A DNA stretch of 64,000 bases from SLFH01 sp050486265. GTDB lineage: Bacteria > Planctomycetota > Phycisphaerae > Phycisphaerales > UBA1924. The stretch lies in the NCBI GenBank assembly GCA_050486265.1, contig JBJHCY010000002.1, positions 310,001 to 374,000 of the forward strand, written 5' to 3'. A model generated the notes under the pieces. It saw only the letters and a list, made by a program, of their open reading frames with translations, had not been told where the DNA came from and made no database searches. Position 1 is the first letter of the stretch. Each line of letters opens with the position of its first letter. Shown here in pieces: positions 15,468 to 25,856 of the stretch. The position numbers and the translations under genes are program-made.

Positions 15468-16889
15468 ATGCCCGAACCACGACCGACAACGCTGCACGAC
15501 CTCCGCCAGAGCGGCTGGGTCTCCCGGCCCGTCAAGGACGAATTGCGGGCCAACATGGTCCGCGCCCTTCGGCGGAGCGAGGAGACCGGCGAGCCGCTGT
15601 TCCCGGGCATCGTCGGCTACGAGGACACGGTGATCCCCGAAGTGGTCAACGCCGTGCTCGCCGGGCACGACATGCTGTTTCTGGGCGAGAAGGGCCAGGG
15701 CAAGAGCCGCATGATGCGGCTGCTCGTCAACTTCCTCGACGAGGAGACGCCCTACCTGGACCTGCCCGGCTGCCCCGTGCACGAAGATCCCGAGCGCCCG
15801 ATCACCAGCGCCGGGCGGGCGGCGCTCCTGCGCGACCCGCGCGAGGTCCGGATCGCCTGGTGGAGGCGGGAAGACCGCTACGCCGAACGCCTGGCGCCGG
15901 GCACCAAGTTCGCCGATGTGATCGGCGAGATCGACCCCGCCAAGCTCGCCTCGGGCGTGAGCATGTCCGCCGAAGAAGCCCTGCACTTCGGGCTGATCCC
16001 GCGCATGCACCGCGGCATCTTCGCGATGAACGAACTGCCGGACCTCGACGAACAGGTGCAGGTCGGCCTGTTCAACATCCTCGAAGAGCGCGATGTGCAG
16101 ATCCGGGGCTACCCGATCCGCTTCGACCTCGATGTGCTGGTGCTCTTCAGCGCCAACCCCGCGACCTACAACCGCTCGGGCAAGGTGATCCCCCAGCTCA
16201 AGGACCGCATCGGCGCGACCGTGCAGACGCACTACCCCGCCGAACGCGACGCGGGCATCGAGATCATGCAGCGCGAGGCGGGGCTCGACCTTGGGGGCGA
16301 GTTCCCGGTGATCGTGCCGCGATTCATGCTGGAGATCTGCGAGGAGATGGCCCGCGTCGCGCGAAAGAGCAAGTACATCGACCAGCAGTCGGGCGTCTCG
16401 GCCCGCTTCAGCATCAGCAACTACCGGACGATGGTCGCCAACGCGCGGCGGCGCGCGATTCTTCTCGGCGAGAAGCCGGCCGTGCCCCGCGTGAGCGACC
16501 TCTCCCACTTCGTCGCCTCGGCCTTGGGCAAGCTCGAACTGGACATGATGGGCGCGCAGCGGATGACCGAGACGCAGGTCCTGTCTGCGATCGCGGCCGA
16601 GGCGATCGGCAATGTCTTCAAGGAATATGTCACCGAGCACGGGCTCGGCGAGATCGCCGAGATCTTCGGCGAGGGCGTGAGCGTCGAGGTCGGCGACATG
16701 ATGCCCAGCGGCAACTACGCCGAGATGCTCAAACGCGTCCCGCCCGCGTGGGAGAAGGCCTTCGAGGTGAACCCCGCCGAGGACGCGGGCGTGCGGGCGA
16801 GCTGCATCGAGTTCGTGCTCGCGGGGCTGTACAGCCGCGACATGATCAGCCGCAGCGAACACAGGGGACGGGTGAAGTACGATCTGTAA
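15468..16889 (+). CDS. Magnesium-chelatase-subunit-I-like / MoxR-type AAA+ ATPase
   Basis: The product (473 aa) is a cytoplasmic AAA+ ATPase related to the ChlI/BchI subunit of magnesium chelatase. Walker A is GEKGQGKS (residues 73-80), and FAMNELPDLDEQVQVGLFNILEERDVQIRG-type sequence carries Walker B and the ChlI insertion. FSANPATYNRSG is sensor 1, and PQLKDRIGATVQTHYP holds the arginine-finger region. Nothing nearby suggests chlorophyll or cobalamin synthesis, so a chaperone or remodelling role with a von Willebrand A partner is more likely, as in planctomycete relatives. The ATG at 15468 is preceded by GAGGACCTCC. The aldehyde dehydrogenase gene follows after 25 nt. Confidence 0.85.
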   Translation: MPEPRPTTLHDLRQSGWVSRPVKDELRANMVRALRRSEETGEPLFPGIVGYEDTVIPEVVNAVLAGHDMLFLGEKGQGKSRMMRLLVNFLDEETPYLDLPGCPVHEDPERPITSAGRAALLRDPREVRIAWWRREDRYAERLAPGTKFADVIGEIDPAKLASGVSMSAEEALHFGLIPRMHRGIFAMNELPDLDEQVQVGLFNILEERDVQIRGYPIRFDLDVLVLFSANPATYNRSGKVIPQLKDRIGATVQTHYPAERDAGIEIMQREAGLDLGGEFPVIVPRFMLEICEEMARVARKSKYIDQQSGVSARFSISNYRTMVANARRRAILLGEKPAVPRVSDLSHFVASALGKLELDMMGAQRMTETQVLSAIAAEAIGNVFKEYVTEHGLGEIAEIFGEGVSVEVGDMMPSGNYAEMLKRVPPAWEKAFEVNPAEDAGVRASCIEFVLAGLYSRDMISRSEHRGRVKYDL

Positions 16890-16914
16890 GGCTCCAACTC
16901 CCAAAGGAGGCCTT

Positions 16915-18369
16915 ATGCAGACCGGCAACCTCATCGACGGCGAGTTCGTCAAGGCCGCCTCCGGCAAGGCTGTCACCGTGTTCAACCCCGCCGACGATCA
17001 GCCTCTCGCGGAGGTCCCCGATGTCGGCGAGGGTGAGATCGTCCGCGCTGTCGACGCGGCGTCCAAGGCATTTCCCGGCTGGAGCCGGACGCCCGCGATC
17101 GAGCGGGCGGCGTTGCTGCGGCGTTGGGCGGGGCTGATGCTGCGCGATGTTGAGCGGCTCGCCTCGCTCATGACCGCCGAGCAGGGCAAGCCGCTGGCCG
17201 AGGCGGAGGGCGAGATCAGGTACGCGGCCTCGTTTCTGACCGACGCCGCGGCTCACGCCGAGACGCTCTGCGGGGCCGCGGTTCCCTCGCCCAGAACAGA
17301 CATGCGGATCACCGCGATCCGCCAGCCGGTGGGCGTGTGCGCCGCGATCACGCCCTGGAACTTTCCCTCGGCGATGCTCGCGCGCAAGCTCGGGCCGGCG
17401 CTGGCGTCGGGTTGCACGATGCTCGCCAAGCCGGCGCACCAGACGCCCTTGTCTGCGATCGCGATGGCCGAACTGGGTGTCGAGGCGGGGCTGCCCGAGG
17501 GCGTGTTCAATCTTGTAACTTGCGAGGCGAAGCTGTTTTCGGAGACCGTCTTTGCGGACAGCCGCGTGCGCAAGGTCTCGTTCACCGGCTCGACGCCCGT
17601 CGGGCGGCTGCTGATGAAGCTCGCGTCGGAGAACCTCGCTCGCCTCTCGCTGGAGCTCGGCGGGCACGCCCCGTTTGTGATTTTCGACGACGCGGACCTT
17701 GAAGCCGCGGCCGACGGCCTCGTCGCCAGCAAGTTCCGCAACGCGGGGCAGACCTGCATCTGCCCGAACCGGCTCTACATCCACGCCTCGGTCTACGAAG
17801 ACGCGATGGGCAAGCTCGAACGCAAGATCCGGGCGCTGAAGGTCGGCCCGGGCGACGCCGAGGGCGTCAAGATCGGCCCGCTCATCAGCGACGACACGAT
17901 GGAGAAGGTCGAACGCCATGTCGCCGACGCGATCGAGCAGGGGGCGGAGGTTCGGTGCGGGGGCGAGCGGGCGAGGCCGCAGGCGGGCGGGCGCACGCTT
18001 ACGGATCGGTTCTATCAGCCGACGCTGCTCTCTGGCCTGAAGCCCTCGATGCTGATGGCGAAGGAGGAGACCTTCGGCCCGGTGAGCGGCGCGGCGTCTT
18101 TCCAGACCGAGGCGGAGGCGATCGAGCTGGCCAACAGCACGCCGTTCGGGCTGGCGTCGTACTTCTACACGCGTGACGCCTCGCGCGCGGTCCGCGTCGC
18201 CGAGGCCATGCGGGCGGGGATCGTCGGCGTCAACAACGGGGGCGTTTCGACGGCCCAGGCGCCGTTCGGCGGCGTCGGGCTCTCCGGCTTCGGGCGCGAG
18301 GGCGGGGCGTGGGCGCTCGAGGAGTACACCGATGTGAAGTACATCAGCACGGGCGTGGAAGGTTTGTGA
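16915..18369 (+). CDS. NAD(P)-dependent succinate-semialdehyde-type aldehyde dehydrogenase
   Basis: The product (484 aa) is an ALDH-superfamily enzyme most like GabD, oxidising succinate semialdehyde to succinate. The coenzyme motif ITPWNFPSAM (about 145-154), FTGSTPVG, the general-base E247 in LELGGHAP and the catalytic C281 in GQTCICPNR are all present; GQTCxCxNR is characteristic of the SSADH group. A usual Glu in the coenzyme loop (KPAEQTP) is His here (AKPAHQTP), a mild oddity. The start has a perfect AGGAGG 5 nt upstream. No gabT or gabP is nearby, so the physiological aldehyde is uncertain. Confidence 0.88.
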   Translation: MQTGNLIDGEFVKAASGKAVTVFNPADDQPLAEVPDVGEGEIVRAVDAASKAFPGWSRTPAIERAALLRRWAGLMLRDVERLASLMTAEQGKPLAEAEGEIRYAASFLTDAAAHAETLCGAAVPSPRTDMRITAIRQPVGVCAAITPWNFPSAMLARKLGPALASGCTMLAKPAHQTPLSAIAMAELGVEAGLPEGVFNLVTCEAKLFSETVFADSRVRKVSFTGSTPVGRLLMKLASENLARLSLELGGHAPFVIFDDADLEAAADGLVASKFRNAGQTCICPNRLYIHASVYEDAMGKLERKIRALKVGPGDAEGVKIGPLISDDTMEKVERHVADAIEQGAEVRCGGERARPQAGGRTLTDRFYQPTLLSGLKPSMLMAKEETFGPVSGAASFQTEAEAIELANSTPFGLASYFYTRDASRAVRVAEAMRAGIVGVNNGGVSTAQAPFGGVGLSGFGREGGAWALEEYTDVKYISTGVEGL

Positions 18370-18430
18370 AACAGGTCGGCGCAGAAGCCGTAGGAGTTCG
18401 GGTGGGGATGGAAGCGATCGGGGGACGGGC

Positions 18431-18784
18431 TCAGGCCGCGGCTCGGGCGGGTTCGGGCTCGACGGCCTCGCCGACCTCGATCGCGTCCTGGGCTTCGGAT
18501 TCCTCTTCGGGCGCCTCGCCGACCTCGATGATCTCCGCCTCGCGCTCGCGGAGGTACTCGATCAGGCCGGGCAGGTCCTTGGGGATCTCCGCGGGGTCTT
18601 CGCCGAGGGCGATCGCCTCCATCTGGGCGGTGTAATAGGCTCTGAGCCGGACGACCTCGTGCTTGAGGTGGTGGGTCCGGGTCGTAAAGAAGATCGAGGA
18701 GGCGAGGACATGGCCCACCCCGAACAGACAGACCAGGGCGATGAACCCCAGCAGGACCCAGATCGCTTCGGAGAACTCCGCCAT
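18431..18784 (-). CDS. Small membrane protein of unknown function
   Basis: I do not recognise this product (117 aa). It has one N-terminal membrane helix (AIWVLLGFIALVCLFGVGHVL) and a charged cytosolic helix with RTHHLKHEVVRLRAYYTAQ. A Pro/Asp linker and a very acidic alanine-rich tail follow (EAPEEESEAQDAIEVGEAVE). A second ATG at 18796 would add four residues; neither start has a convincing ribosome-binding site. It converges on the aldehyde dehydrogenase and is divergent from the large envelope protein at 18848. Confidence 0.65.
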   Translation of the reverse strand: MAEFSEAIWVLLGFIALVCLFGVGHVLASSIFFTTRTHHLKHEVVRLRAYYTAQMEAIALGEDPAEIPKDLPGLIEYLREREAEIIEVGEAPEEESEAQDAIEVGEAVEPEPARAAA

Positions 18785-18847
18785 CGGGCAGAGCATCGGG
18801 CCGATGGGTCCGCCGCTGAAGCCTCACGCCTCCCATACCATGCACGC

Positions 18848-21241
18848 GTGAAGCGACTCCCGCTCTGGCTGCTCTCGGCGCTCCTGCCCCTGCTGTGCCT
18901 CGCCCCGCCGGCCCCGGCTCAGGGGGGTGGGGTCGTCACGCTCGATCTCGTCGAGTTCGGCGTGGGCAACGCCTTCAGGCCCGGCGGGTGGGTGACGCTC
19001 CGGGTGCGGGTCTCCGATGCTTCGCCCTCGCCCCGCGAGATCATGCTCCGGGCCAGAGGCTTCGACCCCGACGGCGACACCCCGGTCTACGAAACGGTCA
19101 TCGCCGCTCCCGGCCTGGCCGGACGCGACGCGTGGATTTCGATGTACCTGCCCTACGACTTCGAGCCCGGGCAGGCAGTGACGGTGCAGGCCTACGAGGC
19201 CGAGCCGGTGCAGAACGGGCCGAGGTCGCACGAGCCCGGGCGGCTGCTCGTCGGACGCAGCTTCATCCCCATCGCCCCGGAGGCCGGCTCTCGCACCGCC
19301 GCCCGCCCGGTCAACCAGCAGGCCGCGATGCTCGGCATCATCGGCACTCGCGCGCCCGGTGTCCGCCAGTACAACTTCGCGGCCCCCGGCACCGACTGGC
19401 CCCCCCTCGGCCACGAGCGGATCGACCCCGTCCAGTTCGGCCCCGACAGCGTGCCGGACACATGGATCGGCCTGGCGCCATTCGAGTTCCTTGTCTGGGC
19501 GAGCGACGCGGACCCGACGCGACTTGGCCCCGAGCGGGCGTCTGCGATCAGGCAGTGGGTGAGGCGGGGCGGTCACCTGGTGATCCTGCTCCCCCTCGAT
19601 GCGCAGCTCTGGCAGGACCCCAGGAGCAACCCGATCGCCGGGCTGATGCCCGACGCGGAACTCCGCCGCAGAGACCTCAGCGAGCGCGAGATCCGCGACC
19701 TGCTGCCCATGCTGACCCGGGCCGTGACGCCAAGCATCTCTGAATCGCTCCAGATGCACGAGTTCGTGCCCATCGAGAACGCCTCTCGGACGGCGATGAT
19801 CCCGCTCCTGGCCGATCCGAGCGGGCGCGTGCTGGCGGCGCGCCGTCTCTTCGGGATGGGCATGGTCAGCGTGATCGGGCTCGAGCTCGACCGACCTCAG
19901 CCCGACGCGGATGTCTTCTGGCACCGGATCCTCGGGCGCCGTGGGAGGATCGTTTCGTCCCAAGCGGAGGCGACAGCGCTGCAAACGACGCAGGACATCC
20001 GCTTTTCCAGCCGCCAGCAGTTCTGGCTCGACCGCGACATCCCAGACAAGATCGCCAAGACGGGCCGGGCCGCGGCGGGGCTCGGGCTCGGCTTCGCCGT
20101 CTTTGCGCTCTACTGGCTGATCGCAGGGCCGCTCGGCTACGCCTTGCTCCGCAAGCTCAACAAGACCCAGCACGCGTGGCTGCTGTATGTCGGCGCCGCG
20201 GGGGTGTTCACGGTGATCGCCTGGACCGGGGCGGCGGCGATCCGCCCGGCGAATGTCGAAGCCGCGCACCTGACCATCATCGACCATGTTTACGACCAGG
20301 GCGAACAGCGGGCCCGGTCGTGGATGAGCCTGCTGGTGCCCCGCTACGGCGAAGCCCGCGTCCGTGTGGTCCCAGACGCGGCTGACGCACCGTCGAACTT
20401 GCTGAGCGCTTGGCAGCCGCGCGAGCGTGGTTCGACGACCGGCTTTCCTGACACGCGGGACTACATCGTCGACGGTCGACGGCCCGAAGAGGCCTCGCTC
20501 CCCGTTCGTTCGACCGTCAAGCAGCTCCGGATCGACCGCTCCGGGCAGCCGATCCGCGACTGGGGGATGCCGCGCCCGACGGTCGGACCCGACGGCTCGT
20601 CCGATCCGGCGCTGTGGCTCGATGCTCGCGGGCTGCCGGCCGGGCGGCTGGTGCACTCGCTCCCGGGTGTTTTGAGAGACGCGAGGCTGATCGTGGTGCG
20701 GGGCCAGCGCACCGTCGGCCCGCTCGGGCGCGAGCGAGAAGACATCCCGGCCGACGCCCTGGCTTTCGCCATCGGCGACTGGCGTCCCGATTCGCCGCTG
20801 GACCTCTCAGAATTGGCCGCCCAGTTCATCACGACCGCCGAGGACGAGCTCGACCACGGGCTGCAGGCGTGGCTCAACGGGATCACGCCGCGGGTCGCCG
20901 CGACCCTGCCCGGCGCGACGACGGCGGCACGCCCGGGGGGCGACCCCATCAGCCGTCTGACCGCCGGCGGGTTCTTCGGCCTGATCGAGCCCCCCCGCTA
21001 CGACCGGGCGACGCAGTTCGCCGGGCCGGAACTCGCTCGGCGCTGGTCGCTGCACGGGCTGGACATGAGCGTGTGGGCGACGCAGCCCTGCATCATCGTG
21101 ATCGGGCACATCGACGGCCCCTGCCCGATCCCGCTTGTCGTGGGCGACGAGTCGCCTGTCCGCGCGGAGTTTTCTGGAACAACGATCGTCCGGTGGGTCT
21201 ACCCGCTCGCCGGGCGCCCGCCGGCCTGGCCGCGGCCCTGA
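18848..21241 (+). CDS. Large exported protein with central membrane helices, ABC-associated type
   Basis: The product (797 aa) has a GTG start at 18848; no in-frame ATG precedes the signal peptide (LPLWLLSALLPLLCLAPPAPAQ). A beta-rich exported region is followed by a Rossmann-like segment (IRQWVRRGGHLVILLP) resembling the glutamine-amidotransferase-like fold of GldG-type proteins. Two membrane helices lie near residues 420-480, around YWLIAGPLGYALLRKLNKTQ; that Gly-Pro-x-x-Tyr-x-x-Leu-Arg pattern is common in ABC-2-associated envelope proteins. An ABC ATPase gene starts 37 nt downstream. A role as accessory subunit of that exporter is inference; the product has no established name. Confidence 0.75.
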   Translation: MKRLPLWLLSALLPLLCLAPPAPAQGGGVVTLDLVEFGVGNAFRPGGWVTLRVRVSDASPSPREIMLRARGFDPDGDTPVYETVIAAPGLAGRDAWISMYLPYDFEPGQAVTVQAYEAEPVQNGPRSHEPGRLLVGRSFIPIAPEAGSRTAARPVNQQAAMLGIIGTRAPGVRQYNFAAPGTDWPPLGHERIDPVQFGPDSVPDTWIGLAPFEFLVWASDADPTRLGPERASAIRQWVRRGGHLVILLPLDAQLWQDPRSNPIAGLMPDAELRRRDLSEREIRDLLPMLTRAVTPSISESLQMHEFVPIENASRTAMIPLLADPSGRVLAARRLFGMGMVSVIGLELDRPQPDADVFWHRILGRRGRIVSSQAEATALQTTQDIRFSSRQQFWLDRDIPDKIAKTGRAAAGLGLGFAVFALYWLIAGPLGYALLRKLNKTQHAWLLYVGAAGVFTVIAWTGAAAIRPANVEAAHLTIIDHVYDQGEQRARSWMSLLVPRYGEARVRVVPDAADAPSNLLSAWQPRERGSTTGFPDTRDYIVDGRRPEEASLPVRSTVKQLRIDRSGQPIRDWGMPRPTVGPDGSSDPALWLDARGLPAGRLVHSLPGVLRDARLIVVRGQRTVGPLGREREDIPADALAFAIGDWRPDSPLDLSELAAQFITTAEDELDHGLQAWLNGITPRVAATLPGATTAARPGGDPISRLTAGGFFGLIEPPRYDRATQFAGPELARRWSLHGLDMSVWATQPCIIVIGHIDGPCPIPLVVGDESPVRAEFSGTTIVRWVYPLAGRPPAWPRP

Positions 21242-21278
21242 AGCCCGACCCCGCAACCACCACCGAGGCGACACGCCC

Positions 21279-22241
<963 letters not shown>

Positions 22242-22282
22242 CAACGCCCGCTGAGGCCGGCGGGAGAAACGAGGGCCGAACC

Positions 22283-22780
22283 GTGCATTCCACCGCCGAG
22301 ACCGCGATCCGCATCGCCGAAACGCTTTTCGCCGAGGCCTATCAGGGCGCGAGCGAGCAGTGGACCTGGTTCGTCAACCCCGGCCCGGAGGGCGGCCTGT
22401 TCGGCACGATCGACGGGCTGACCGCAAAGCAGGCGTCAACGCCCGCGACCGAGGGCGGGCGATCGATCGCGGCGCATGTCGAACACCTCCGCTGGTCGCT
22501 CGCGAACGCCAACGTCGTCGCGCGGGGCGAGGCGTGGAACGAGAATTGGTCGGAGAGCTGGCGCGTGCAGACGGTCTCGCAAGCGGAGTGGGACCGCCTC
22601 CGAGCCGACATCCGGCGCGAGTTCGAGACGCTGCAGAAGGCGCTGCAAAGCAAGCAGGGCGTGCCCGACGACATGCAAACGCTCACGGGCGTCTGCTCGC
22701 TCGCGCCGCACGCCGCGTACCACCTTGGCGCGATCAAGCTGATCGCGAAGATCGTTGCGTCGGACCGGCCGGAGGTCTAA
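22283..22780 (+). CDS. DinB-like four-helix metal-binding protein
   Basis: The product (165 aa) looks like a DinB/YfiT-type four-helix bundle. Many members bind divalent metal through three histidines, and some act as thiol-dependent transferases. Candidate ligands are in IAAHVEHLRW and near the C-terminus in APHAAYHLGAIK, at the spacing typical for the fold. Length fits the family. It follows the ABC ATPase by 41 nt on the same strand and converges on the DsrE gene. It holds one of the two ACGT tetranucleotides I found in the window. Substrate is unknown. Confidence 0.75.
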   Translation: MHSTAETAIRIAETLFAEAYQGASEQWTWFVNPGPEGGLFGTIDGLTAKQASTPATEGGRSIAAHVEHLRWSLANANVVARGEAWNENWSESWRVQTVSQAEWDRLRADIRREFETLQKALQSKQGVPDDMQTLTGVCSLAPHAAYHLGAIKLIAKIVASDRPEV

Positions 22781-22792
22781 ACCCCGCGGACC

Positions 22793-23254
22793 TCAGAACG
22801 ACACGACCTCGGTCCCCGCGTCCTTGAGCATCCGGGTCAGTGGCGAGCCCATCGCGAGCACCTCGAAGCCGATCTCGCGGAGCTGGTCCGCCACGCCGAA
22901 CGAATCGGCGCAGACGACGCACGCCTGCAGCACCACGCCGTCGTCCTGCATCTGCTTCACCTTCGCCCGCAGGTCCTTGTCGCCCACGAGCGTCCGCTGG
23001 CTCGGGCCCCACGCGATCAGGCGGACCTGCTCGAACCAGCCCGAGCGTTTCGCGGCGTGCGTGTACATCAGCGCCACACGGTGGGCGACATCCGGGTCGG
23101 CGCTCGTCCAGAGCACCGCGAGGTGGCTCGGGCGCCCGTCGTCGGCGCCGATCCCCTTGGCCGAAGCGCCCGCCGCCAGACCGCCGAGCCCGAGCGCCGC
23201 CGCTCCGGCCATGGCCTCACGCCTTCCGATCGGTCGGTTCTGTTCGCTGGTCAT
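22793..23254 (-). CDS. DsrE-family protein with Tat signal
   Basis: The product (153 aa) begins with a twin-arginine-type leader (GRREAMAGAAALGLGGLAAG), suggesting export in folded form. A DsrE/F-like Rossmann domain follows, with HLAVLWTSADPD near its start and VVLQACVVCADSFG holding two cysteines at the position of the reactive cysteine of sulfur-relay members. The end, EVLAMGSPLTRMLKDAG, is also typical of DsrE-like proteins. Tat-exported DsrE proteins have no settled function; sulfur handling is inferred only from the family. It is downstream of purF on the same strand with a 51-nt gap. Confidence 0.8.
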   Translation of the reverse strand: MTSEQNRPIGRREAMAGAAALGLGGLAAGASAKGIGADDGRPSHLAVLWTSADPDVAHRVALMYTHAAKRSGWFEQVRLIAWGPSQRTLVGDKDLRAKVKQMQDDGVVLQACVVCADSFGVADQLREIGFEVLAMGSPLTRMLKDAGTEVVSF

Positions 23255-23305
23255 GCATTCACCCTTTTCTCGGTCTGGGCTGCGCCGCCGCCCACGCCGA
23301 CGCGC

Positions 23306-24724
23306 CTAATCAAAGATCTTCATCTGCTCGCTGACGACCTCGGTCTCGGTGATCGGGTGGTCGATGTCGAGGCGGTAGTCGCCGCTGTAGCAGGCGGTGC
23401 AGTAGTGCTCGGCGGGGCGGTCCATCACGCTCAGAAGACCGTCGAGCGAGAGGTAGTGCAGCGAGTCGACGCCGAGGTAGTCGCGGATTTCTTCCACCGT
23501 GCGGTCGTTGGCGATGAGCTGGTCGCGCGTGGCGAAATCGACGCCGAAGTAGCACGGGTGGCGGATCGGCGGGCACGAGATCCGCAGGTGGATCTCCTTC
23601 GCCCCGGCGTTTCGGAGCTGCTGCATCTTCTCGCGCGTGGTGGTGCCTCGGACGATCGAGTCATCGACGATCACCAGCCTTTTGCCCCGCACCATCTCCT
23701 GGATGACATTGAGCTTCAGGCGGACGGCGGCACGGCGCTGGTCCTGCGTGGGTTTGATGAAAGTCCGGCCGACATAGCGGTTGGGGACGATCACTTCGCG
23801 GTACGGGATGCCGCTGGCGCGGGCGTAGCCGTTGGCGGCGCTGCGTCCGGAGTCGGGCATCGGGGCGACATAGTCGGCCTCGACGGGGGCCTCGGTCGCG
23901 AGCTTCTCGCCCATGGTCTCGCGCGCGAGCTGGACATTCTGCCCGAAGACCTCGCTCGCCGGGCTGGCGAAGTAGACATGCTCGAAGACGCAGTGGGCCG
24001 CACGCTCGGCGGGCTGGGCGAAGCGCCTCGACGAGACGCCCCCGTCAGAGAGCGAAACGATCTCGCCCGGCTCGACCTCGCGGACAAACTCGGCGCCGAT
24101 CACATCCAGCGCCACCGTCTCGCTGGCGACGACCGGCTCGCCCCCGGGCAGGCGCCCGAGCACCAGGGGCCTCCAGCCCCACGGATCGCGGGCCGCCTCG
24201 ATCCGGTCCTCGAACATCAGGACGGCGCTGAAAGCGCCCTGGAGGCGCCGGAGCATCGAGGCCGTCGGGTCCGGGCTCTTGCGCGCCTCGGGCGAGGCGA
24301 GCAGGTGGATCATCACCTCGGTGTCGCTTGTGGTCGAGAAGAGATGCCCGGCCTCGCTCATGCGGTCGCGCATGGCTTGGGCGTTGATCAGATTCCCGTT
24401 GTGCCCCACCGCCACCTGTCCGTCTGCGTACCGCTGGATGATCGGCTGGGCGTTGCAGGCGAGCGAGCCGCCGGCGGTCGAGTAGCGGTTGTGCCCGATC
24501 GCCCCCACTGGGCTGCCCTGGGCGAGCTGGCCGAGTGTCCGCGGGTCGAAGACCTCGACGACCAGGCCCATCCCGTTGTGCCCGTGGATGCCGCCCTCTG
24601 CGTCGGCGACCGCGATGCCCGCGGACTCCTGCCCCCTGTGCTGCTGGGCGTACAGGCCGTAGTAGGTCAGCCGGACCGGATCCGGAGCCCCCCAAACGCC
24701 GAAGACGGCGCACTTTTCCCGCAT
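23306..24724 (-). CDS. purF: Amidophosphoribosyltransferase
   Basis: This enzyme catalyses the first committed step of purine synthesis, making phosphoribosylamine from PRPP and glutamine. The N-terminal glutamine-amidotransferase domain starts at REKCAVFGVWG, whose cysteine becomes the N-terminal nucleophile after processing. YYGLYAQQHRGQESAGIA and HNGNLIN follow. The PRPP loop is LVIVDDSIVRGTT. Cysteines in RHPCYFGVD and YCTACYSGDY match the iron-sulfur ligands of Bacillus-type PurF. The ATG at 24724 leaves a 4-residue leader before the cysteine; an ATG at 24829 would give a 39-residue leader, and the choice is open. It is divergent from rpsD. Confidence 0.95.
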   Translation of the reverse strand: MREKCAVFGVWGAPDPVRLTYYGLYAQQHRGQESAGIAVADAEGGIHGHNGMGLVVEVFDPRTLGQLAQGSPVGAIGHNRYSTAGGSLACNAQPIIQRYADGQVAVGHNGNLINAQAMRDRMSEAGHLFSTTSDTEVMIHLLASPEARKSPDPTASMLRRLQGAFSAVLMFEDRIEAARDPWGWRPLVLGRLPGGEPVVASETVALDVIGAEFVREVEPGEIVSLSDGGVSSRRFAQPAERAAHCVFEHVYFASPASEVFGQNVQLARETMGEKLATEAPVEADYVAPMPDSGRSAANGYARASGIPYREVIVPNRYVGRTFIKPTQDQRRAAVRLKLNVIQEMVRGKRLVIVDDSIVRGTTTREKMQQLRNAGAKEIHLRISCPPIRHPCYFGVDFATRDQLIANDRTVEEIRDYLGVDSLHYLSLDGLLSVMDRPAEHYCTACYSGDYRLDIDHPITETEVVSEQMKIFD

Positions 24725-25128
24725 GTCCGGGTGAGGCCCCGGGCCCGAGGCTGGCCTGGGCGCAGGCCGCAGAAGGGGAAGACTGATCCGCCGCCGGGAG
24801 TCGTCAGGCACCGACCGGCCTCCGATCAACAGAATCGCTGCGAGTGGGTCCGCGGGGTCGCTGAGGCAGACTTTAGCACGGCGCGAAGGTGCTGCGAAGA
24901 CACCTCGGGGCGGGCGCTCGAAACCGGGCGGGAGTACCTATGTGTCGCCATCCGCCTCGATCAGCGGGCAGGGGCTTGACCGGGGCCGGCGATCGACCTT
25001 CCATTGCCCTCTCCGGGATTGCCCGGATCGTCACTTTGGGCCCCGCAGACGCGGTTCCGCCCCGAACGATCGCCGCAATAGGCGGCACCCCGGCCCAGAG
25101 CCGGCGGACGGAAGAAAGGAATCGGATC
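24725..25128. promoter_or_regulatory. Divergent purF-rpsD intergenic region
   Basis: About 400 nt separate the two divergent genes (300 nt if purF starts at 24829). It must hold both promoters and the rpsD leader. I see no convincing promoter hexamers, riboswitch or tRNA. The rpsD-proximal part is rich in short GC inverted repeats, where an S4 autoregulatory structure could lie, but I cannot define one. Confidence 0.4.
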
Positions 25129-25728
25129 ATGGCCAGGTACCTTGGCCCCAAGGTCAAGCTGTCGCGTCGCGTGGGCGTGCCCATCGCGGACATCCCCAAG
25201 CACACCGCCAAGCGCCAGCTCACCCCGCCCGGCATCCACGGGTACCGGGGCCGTCGCCTGCGCGACTACGGCATCCGCCTCGTCGAGAAGCAGAAGCTCC
25301 GCTACCACTACAACATCATGGAGAAGCAGTTCCGGCGCTACCTCGACGAGGCCGAGCGTCGTCAGGGCAACACCGGCGAACTGCTCCTGCAGCTCCTGGA
25401 GTCCCGGCTGGACAATGTCGTGCGTCGCTGCGGCCTGGGCCGGACCATCTGGGCCGCCCGCCAGATCGTCGCCCACGGGCATGTCCGGGTGAACGGCCAG
25501 AAGGTCGACCGCCCGTCCTATCAGATCAAGGTGGGCGATGTGATCACCTTCCGCGAGCGGGTCCACAAGCTCGTCCGCGAGAACATGGAGTCGATGGGCG
25601 GCGTCGAGGTCTCGGGCTGGCTGGAGCTGAACCCGGCGGAGCTGACGGTCCGGATCGTCGCCAACCCGACCCGCGATCAGATCCCCTTCGATGTGAACAC
25701 CAACCTGATCGTCGAGCTCTACCGCTGA
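25129..25728 (+). CDS. rpsD: 30S ribosomal protein S4
   Basis: The product (199 aa) binds 16S rRNA early in small-subunit assembly and is a classic autogenous translational regulator. The N-terminus MARYLGPKVKLSRR and the segments LRDYGIRLVEKQKLR and EKQFRRYLDEA are typical. The S4 RNA-binding domain is LESRLDNVVRRCGLGRTIWAARQ-like, followed by GHVRVNGQKVD. It lacks the zinc-cysteine knuckle of some S4 proteins. Here rpsD stands alone rather than in the alpha operon with rpsM-rpsK-rpoA. GAAAGGA lies upstream of the ATG and a strong terminator lies 72 nt downstream, so it is probably monocistronic. Confidence 0.97.
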   Translation: MARYLGPKVKLSRRVGVPIADIPKHTAKRQLTPPGIHGYRGRRLRDYGIRLVEKQKLRYHYNIMEKQFRRYLDEAERRQGNTGELLLQLLESRLDNVVRRCGLGRTIWAARQIVAHGHVRVNGQKVDRPSYQIKVGDVITFRERVHKLVRENMESMGGVEVSGWLELNPAELTVRIVANPTRDQIPFDVNTNLIVELYR

Positions 25729-25800
25729 TCTTCGGCCGCCGGCCCCGGGGCCGGCTCGCCCTTCACGCCTAGGCTTATTGCGATAGATCGTGCGTCACGC

Positions 25801-25834
25801 GCGGCCGGCCAATCTCGGCCGGCCGCTTCTTTTT
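25801..25834 (+). terminator. Rho-independent terminator after rpsD
   Basis: A 10-bp perfect stem (GCGGCCGGCC / GGCCGGCCGC) with a 6-nt loop is followed by TTCTTTTT. It separates rpsD from the foldase gene that starts at 25857. Confidence 0.9.
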
Positions 25835-25856
25835 CCGGTGTGAGCCGGGGGTCGGC